From Beta vulgaris subsp. vulgaris (Eukaryota > Streptophyta > Magnoliopsida > Caryophyllales > Amaranthaceae): a stretch of 64,000 nucleotides of DNA. The stretch covers positions 27,521,558 to 27,585,557 of the forward strand of contig NC_079209.1 of assembly GCF_026745355.1 (NCBI RefSeq), given 5' to 3'. A model generated the notes under the pieces. It was not told the DNA's origin. It worked only from the letters and a program-made list of their open reading frames with translations, and made no database searches. Of this stretch, positions 57,756 through 64,000 are shown piece after piece (position 1 is the first letter of the stretch; every line of letters begins with the position of its first letter). The position numbers and the translations under genes are program-made.

Positions 57756-58331
57756 CTAACTCTCTACATTCGAAGAGCACTGGACAGGCACCATACGAGG
57801 CCACGAAACTCCCCCCAGATCCTCCAATAAAACGGTTTGAAGATCCTTAGGGACCGCCATAAGTAACTCGAACTTCACCTCCAGTTGGACACCATAATTC
57901 GCAAGCCAATCCGCTGCTCGGTTAGCCTCACGATAACAATGCTCCACTTGAACCACCCAATCTCGGTTTCTAATGAGAGCAATGCATTTTCGAACAATAT
58001 GAATATAAGGAGAGTTAGTGGGAGGATCCCCTTCTAACAACCGAACCACTACTTCTGAATCTACCGACTAGATAATCTTCCTATGACCACCATTCCAAGC
58101 CACAATGAGGCCTCTCATAACCGCAATTAATTCCGCTCTTGTGCGCGAGCATTCTCCACAATTCTCAGCAAAGCATTCGAATAATTCACCCCGATGACCA
58201 CGTATTACTCCCCCTGCTCCCGCTTTTCCCGGGTTCCCTTTCGAAGCCCCATCTGTGTTCAAACGAACCCACCCCAGACTTGGATACCGCCATCTCACAT
58301 ACACTTCCTCTCTTCTGGAACAAATTACCAC
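57756..58331 (-). pseudogene. RNase H domain of LINE ORF2
   Basis: Acidic residues are visible in order: VRLNTDGASKGNPG, CSRTRAELIAVMRGL, (stop) VDSEVVVRLLEG and REANRAADWLANYG. This RNase H at the C-terminus is typical of plant L1 elements. An in-frame TAG at about 58068 follows GGHRKII. Confidence 0.88.
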
Positions 58332-59000
58332 CTACATGATATTGCTCCCGTGAACAAGCTTCCCTTACTTCCTTCACTCGAGCAAAAATAAAGCTCACCT
58401 GGTCCATGGGTATACGCGGCTCATTATTAAAGCAACGTTCATTCCTCCACCTCCATAACCACCAACACGTCACACTAAACATCTGCGGCCATTCCTCATC
58501 ATTTCGCAGGTTTCGTTTCTCTATATTCCCTAGTAACCAATCCTTCAAAGGGAGTCTCCAAGCTAAGTCATCTGTATCAACCCCAAGCTGCCTCCACATA
58601 TGTTGAGCAGCAGGGCAGTCACGTAGCAGATGGAGTGAATTCTCCTCCACCTCTCCACACATGAAACAGCGAGGATCTTCCGTCATTCTTCGGATAAATC
58701 TGTTGCCATTTGTCATGAGACGGTCTTGACTCGCCAACCATATAAAAAATCTGATGCGTTGCGGCACATTCACCCCCACATATTTTTCCAACCTCGCACT
58801 TCATCAATATCGGGCTCCGATTCATTGCGAATTAATTTTAAAGCAGGAGACAGAGTAAAGCCCTCAGATGGAGCTCCGTTCCAGAAAATCTCATCCACTA
58901 CCTCCTCGTCTTCGATGAGCTCATGAGCTGCAATTTTGCCTAATTCCTCTTTATGTAGAAAATTCGCAAATATCTCCCATTTCCACCCCGTGTTGATATC
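58332..59000 (-). pseudogene. Zinc-binding region of LINE ORF2
   Basis: VPQRIRFFIWLASQDRLMTN, then CFMCGEVEENSLHLLRDCPAA (the zf-RVT motif, CX2C..HX4-5C) and WWLWRWRNERCFNN. This family of motifs lies between RT and RNase H in plant LINEs. A frameshift at about 58790. Confidence 0.83.
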
Positions 59001-59646
59001 CTACATTTCGCGAATCGTGACATCTTGTAACTGCACCGGGGGTTCTGTTCGCGCCACCTCAATCAAAGGTTTATTGAGAACCCACCTATGATGCCAAAAG
59101 AAAGTCTTATGTCCATTTCCCACTGCCATATTAACACCTTTTCTGACAATATCCACGCTACTCATGATGCCTCGCCAAGCATTGGATGCATTTTGTTTCT
59201 CCTTAAACATGTCAAGATCACATCGGCCCTCACAATATTTAGCACGAAGAACACGTGACCATAAAGCCGACGGTTCCGCCAAAAGTCTCCACCCAAGTTT
59301 GGCTAGAAAAGCGGTATTGATTGTCTCATTTGTCGAATACCTAAACCTCCCTCTTGTTTTGGTCTCGAAATCTGATTCCACGACACCATATGCACTTTCC
59401 TTTCCCCTTTCTGGGAGCCCCATAAAAAATTTTGCGACTTACGATCCAGATCATCGCATGTAGACCGCGGCAATTTCGTGGTCTGCATTGTATGAAACGG
59501 AATCGAATTCAACGTCGATTGAACCAAAGTGGCTCTTCCAGCCATTGATAGAGTCCGCATTTTCCAACCTGCTAACTTACCATTAACCTTGTCCACAAGG
59601 TACTGGTATCCTCTTTTGGAGCTACGGCCATTAATTATCGACACTC
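59001..59646 (-). pseudogene. RT C-terminal region of LINE ORF2
   Basis: RGYQYLVDKVNGKLAGWKM, LSMAGRATLVQSTLNSIP and FLWGSQKGERKVHMVSW, a conserved block following plant L1 RT, then GLGIRQ and AFLAKLGWRLL in another frame. Two frameshifts (near 59645 and 59330). Confidence 0.85.
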
Positions 59647-60766
59647 CTAGGTACTTCCTTGGTCGTCAGTTTCTTCCATTCCCAAAGCCGCACCCACTGC
59701 TTCTCTAACTTCATAGTTAGTGTTCTTCGAGAAGAAAATCCTCGACTTTGCAATGCTAACTTTACTTCCTGAGGCTTCACAGAATTGATTCAAGCACTTC
59801 ATCATAATTTCGGCCTGAGCAACCGAAGCTTCTCCAAATAAAGTAAGGTCATCAGCAAAAGCAAGGTTAGATATTTGCGGCCCATTTCGACTTGCTCTCG
59901 AAGGTTTCCACGACCCAAGCTGCACTTCTCTTTCAATTAAATGGGAAAGTCGCTCCATGCATATGACGTATAAGTAGGGTGATAATGGATTCCCTTGACG
60001 TATACCTCTCGTAGGTTGAAAAGCGTCCAAGGGCTCCCCATTCCACAAAATACGAAGTTTAGCTGATGTAAGACACGTCATTACAACGTCTACCATTTGT
60101 TGAGGTAGAGATAGTTCTAAAAGAGACTCACGAAGGAAGGACCACCTCAACCGATCATACGCCTTTTCAAAGTCAATCTTAATAGCCATGTATCCAATCC
60201 TACCCTGTTTATATCGCATCGAGTGAATCATCTCCTGAACAATAATGATATTGTCCGTGATTTGTCGTTTTGGGACAAAACTACATTGAGTCGGCGAGAT
60301 TAACGTGGGCAGGATAGGCTTTAATCTGTTAACAATCACTTTCGTGACCAACTTATACACAATGTTACACAGTCCAATCGGACGAAACTGATTAGCTTTT
60401 TTGAGGAACCCCCACCTTCGGAATCAACACAAGAAAAGCATCATTTAAACCATCTGGAAACTCCTTCCCTTCTAGAACATTTTTCACAAGCTGAGTGATA
60501 TTTGATTGCACCACTTCCCAATATCGTTGAAAAAATATCGGTTGGAATTCGTCCGGACCCGGTGCCTTGAAAGGTTGCATGTCCTTCAAGGCTGCTAGCA
60601 CCTCGCACGAGGTAAATGGGCGAGAGATTTGGGCTCTATCTTCTGAGGAAATGTCAGGGAAACACCCCAAAAGTAAGCGACTCCCATGCATGGCCCCTTG
60701 TTCTTCTTGGAATAGCTCACTCCAATACTTAAATACCAAAGCTTTCACCTGAGTATCTTCTTGAAT
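59647..60766 (-). pseudogene. Reverse transcriptase of LINE ORF2
   Basis: KAPGPDEFQPIFFQ and LIPKVGVPQK (60392-60748), then after a 1-base shift NRLKPILPTLISPTQCSFV, DFEKAYDRLRWSFL, GIRQGNPLSPYLYVI and the catalytic LAFADDLTLFGEA (intact FADD). The shift lies in the A-run near 60395-60400. A stop (TAA, 60767-60769) separates it from the endonuclease part in the same frame. Confidence 0.9.
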
Positions 60767-61918
60767 TCAGTTATCTGATTCATCTTTTAAAGTTTCAATT
60801 CTATTTCGCCTTCGCCGAATTAAAGTGGATAGGTGAAAATATCTCGTATTCCGATCTCCATCTCTAATCGCCTCCAAGCGAGACTTTTGAAACCAAAGCA
60901 ATTCCTCTTCATTTAAAACTTCATCCATCTCCCTTCGCAACTTTGCTTCTAACTTTATTAAATGGGATTGGCGCCCCGAAGCAAGAATAGATTGAACCCC
61001 TTCTAACCTTGCCCATAACTCAGATTTTTTTCGGGAGATATTATAGTATTCCTCTTTATTCCATTTCTGAAGTTTCGCCGCAAACTCACGCAAGAAAGGA
61101 ACAATCAAAGCCATTTTCTTCCAGTTCTTAAATACAAACTCGTGAAACTTAGCATGCTTCATCCACGCTGCTTGAAAGCAAAACGGTTTCAACGTCCCAG
61201 GAATGGGTGCAAACCCATTAGTACTTATAATTATCGGACAATGATCCGATGCAGCTTTTGGTAAATTGCGTACCGCACCTTCATTGAACCGCAATCTCCA
61301 TTCTTCATTCACTAGACCCCTGTCTAACCGGGCTGATTTAAATGTTTCACTCGAATTTCCACGAAACCATGTATGACTTGGTCCTGAACAATCCAAATCA
61401 ATCAACTCATTATTATTCACCCAGTTAGAGAAACTACGACAACGTCGTACCATCTCAGAGCTTTCAACTCCATTTCGTTCACTCATAGTCATTGTTTTGT
61501 TAAAATCTCCTGCCAACAACCATGGGCCTGCGTAATCCTCTTTAATCTTCTCCAGTTCTCTCCATAACTCTTTTCTTAGGGTGCTATCAGGACTAGCATA
61601 CACTGCTGAGAATAACCACGGGTCCTCCCCAACCTTACTAATTTCCACAGTAAGATGTTGAGAATGAGAACCATAAGAGGTAACAGACACCAAACTAATG
61701 TCCCAAAATAGCCAAATCCCTCCAGAAAACCCCTGCGCTTCTACCCGCTGCTGCCCCGAGAACCCAATCTTATCACAAATTTTCTGAGCTTGATCACCAC
61801 TCATATGCGTCTCCACCAGAACTACAACAGAAGGTTTATTAATCCTTACTAACTCCCTGATAACCGGCACCTTATTGCCCACTCCTTGAACATTCCAAAC
61901 TAATATTTTTATCGACAT
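60767..61918 (-). pseudogene. Endonuclease domain of LINE ORF2
   Basis: The APE-type endonuclease nicks target DNA to prime reverse transcription. The likely start is ATG 61916-61918 (MSIKILVWNVQG). Active-site blocks: WNVQG, VVLVETHMS, WLLAGDFNKTM, HTWFRGNS, SARLDRGLV and ASDHCPIII, all intact. It ends in a coiled-coil-like region (ISRKKSELWARLEG) and FQKSRLEAIRDGDRNTRYFH before the TAA. The longer frame up to 62209 overlaps ORF1 and is not needed. Confidence 0.92.
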
Positions 61919-61952
61919 ATTAAACACTGGGAAAAGAGGGTACCTATCATAC

Positions 61953-63932
61953 TCAAGAAGCGGCACCATGGGTAACGCTGTCAGAAACAATGCCCTCAAT
62001 GCCCTCATGGGTCCGTCCGTCACAAAGGGAATTCCAGCCTCCATCATGAGAAAAGGGGTCGCATTCTCCGGAGGAAGATATGCATTTATTTCCAATTTGG
62101 CCCTGTTGGCCGTCGAATGGACCTCGATCTGAGACGGTCCCTCCATCGGACTCTCGACGAAGAATTCCAGAGGTGGGGGTATCTTGGAGACCTGGGTAAT
62201 TGGAATCATGATGGAAATTCCGAGGAGTTTCTTGCGCCTGCACCTCAGACTGACTTAGAGCCGCTAAGTTCACAGTAGGGTAGTTACCAATATTTTCTTT
62301 CCCACTCGAGGAATGTTTCGAATTTTTCTTAACACTCCCTTTTCGAATTTTTGGGCCTCGAAGAGTAGCAAGTTTACTATTCGAGGAGAGTGGGGCCCTA
62401 TCTCCCTTAAACGCTATTTTTGGCCGCAATCTCGGGATGAGAGAATCTTTTATTATTGTTAAATCTTCCTTGATCGCAACCGTTTCCTTAAATTTATCCA
62501 TCTACACCTCATTAACCTCCATAATCTTATCCCTAACTGATTCCTCCACCATTTTGGCGATTTTATTAACTATTTCCCTCACAGTAGCTGATTGGCCCCT
62601 ACTATTGCATGGCCCTTGATCCGGACCCACTGCCTGGATGTTAACCCTACCCGTTTCATGCACAAATTCCATCTTTCTTTTATCTTTACGTGATTCCGGG
62701 TCAGGGCTAACTTTCGGATTCAACTCTTCCGTTTCCATGTGAACTTCATCTTCCACTGGAAGCATCTCAAACCTCGATCCGCTTACACGCTTTACCCCCT
62801 TAGCACCTGTGGATGATCCACTTCCATGGAGAATATTCGCCTTACCATGAGTCTGATCCTCCTGACCCTTTTGAACTCCCTGGTTATTTCCCGTGGTTTT
62901 AACCTTAGGGGTGACTCTCCTACCTGGTTTCTGGACCAACATCCATGCACCATACGTATCTTGTTGATCAGCTGAGGCCACTTCTTTGGGCTCGCGAAGA
63001 TCTTTTCTTCCTTCTTCTCCCATGCTGTCCTTGTTCTGGAACTAAGGACAATTGTCTTCTTTATGCCCCAAGTGGCCACAGCTAAAACATATCATCTTCA
63101 AACCTTCGTACTGAATAATCCACGTCCTCTTGTTCAATTTAAACTTTGACAACAAAGGTTTGGATAGATCCACTTCGATGCAAAACCTCACATATTGACC
63201 TCTATCCATCGAAGCTGTATTTCTATCAATTTTAATCACCTTGCCTATCTTGGAACCAATCTTATGCAGAATCTGCTTGTCAAAATACTCAACAGACAGA
63301 TGAGGAATTCTCACCCACGCAGTGAGAGTTTTAATGGGAGCCTCATCTGCAATGAAATTTGGCACCCATTTGCGAATCGTAAGATAGCTCTCCCCTATCA
63401 TCCAGGGGCCTTGAGTTAAGACAAAATCATAATCTTCCATGTTACTGAAGCGAACCACATAATAGGCATGCCCAACATCAGTTAACGTTATCTCCCCCTT
63501 CAAAGTCCATTTCTCCCTCAATCTCCGCATCAAAACTTCGTAACCCAGTTTCTTATCAAATAACTTGATAATCAAAGAGTTCTTCCAAGGGACTCTGATT
63601 CTCCTTTTTTCTTCTTTCGTTAACTTGATGATAGGGCATGATGAATCCCCCATATCCTCTTTAGAGTCTTGCTCATCATCCGAGATGTGCTCCACTTCTG
63701 TAGCATCCCCTTCAAACAAAGGGTTTCTCAAACCTCCAAACCCTCTTGTTGCTTGACTATACGAAATAGTCTTATTCAGATTGTTTTCCTCTTCCATAGT
63801 ATTCGGTACCATGGATACATCTAGGCTATCTCTTGGAGATTCCACTCGCTTGAATTTTTTGTTCGACCTTTGGAGAAGGTCATTTTCCTCACTCGAGAGC
63901 GTTTTTGCCCTCACCTCCTCAATCGAGAGCAT
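61953..63932 (-). pseudogene. LINE ORF1 (DUF4283-type, zinc knuckle)
   Basis: ATG at 63930-63932. The DUF4283-type domain is visible (NSLIIKLFDKKLGYEVLMRRL, YYVVRFSNMEDYDFVLTQGPW, LTAWVRIPHLSVEYFD), followed by a CCHC knuckle (CFSCGHLGHKEDNC). TAG at 63042-63044 and TAG at 62502-62504 interrupt one continuous frame, which is otherwise open to 61953. It encodes an RNA-binding protein of the LINE particle. The tail is Ser/Lys/Gly-rich. ORF2 starts about 35 bp after its stop. Confidence 0.88.
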
Positions 63933-63977
63933 TTTTCAACTTCTGTTATATGTGTACATATACGTTAATGTTAATAT

Positions 63978-64000
63978 AAATAAACATGTTAAGTGGGTAA
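63978..64000. other. Continuation of sequence interrupted by the LINE
   Basis: Follows the right copy of the 17-bp duplication; continues 57567 of the chromovirus LTR or its flank. Confidence 0.5.

Larger units (their letters stand above)
57568..63960 (-). mobile_element. L1-type LINE with RNase H
   Basis: A 17-bp duplication (TACGTTAATGTTAATAT) flanks it at 57551-57567 and 63961-63977. On the minus strand it ends in A8 (57568-57575). It carries ORF1 (61953-63932) and ORF2 with endonuclease, RT, zinc finger and RNase H (57756-61918). Only 28 bp precede the ORF1 ATG, so it may be slightly 5'-truncated. Several stops and frameshifts mean it no longer encodes complete proteins. Confidence 0.95.

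Overview
This window is plant (angiosperm) nuclear heterochromatin made almost entirely of nested transposable elements. The evidence is the element types: Tat-lineage and chromovirus Ty3/gypsy retrotransposons, Ty1/copia remnants, an L1-type LINE whose ORF2 ends in RNase H, CACTA transposons with an Spm-type transposase, and Stowaway MITEs with TA target duplications. I found no bacterial genes, rRNA, tRNA or CRISPR, and no convincing intact host gene. One short possible last exon of a host gene lies at 3349-3396. I cannot name the species.

Layout, left to right. (1) 127-3259: a small gypsy element on the minus strand with paired LTRs, a 5-bp target duplication and only gag-protease. (2) 3656-4920: a 1.27-kb non-coding LTR element of copia type with PBS, PPT and target duplication. 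(3) 5150-8009 and 20871-21262: two halves of a decayed copia polyprotein that meet at the same point of the reverse transcriptase. The left half carries a Stowaway MITE. (4) 10018-20359: Tat-lineage element A on the minus strand (gag, protease, RT, RNase H, second RNase H, integrase), with a spliced gene on the opposite strand between pol and the 3' LTR (11541-13529). (5) 21263 to about 26010: a decayed CACTA transposon, followed by five tandem units of about 230 bp. (6) 27423-49808: a composite Tat element. Its main body (element CD, minus strand) is split in its RT by a complete related element B (35721-44680, plus strand, TSD ACTCC) and in gag by a 1-kb CACTA element. Its outer LTRs point in opposite directions, yet the same 5 bp (AAGGT) flank both outer ends. 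(7) 50017-51764: another CACTA element with a Stowaway inside it. (8) 52310 to about 57567: a decayed chromovirus with a C-terminal chromodomain. (9) 57568-63960: an L1-type LINE on the minus strand in the chromovirus LTR, with a 17-bp target duplication.

How the parts work together. Each retroelement once encoded the usual gag-protease-RT-RNase H-integrase set, but none here is intact. Element B has lost all of RT, RNase H and integrase while keeping LTRs, PBS, PPT, gag-protease and the antisense gene, so it could only have moved with enzymes from a relative such as CD. The most interesting themes are: the antisense spliced gene kept in three Tat elements; the tandem arrays (65, 46 and 77-94 bp) at fixed places in these elements; the inverted-LTR composite; and a 46-bp insertion with perfect 11-bp inverted ends and a 5-bp target duplication.
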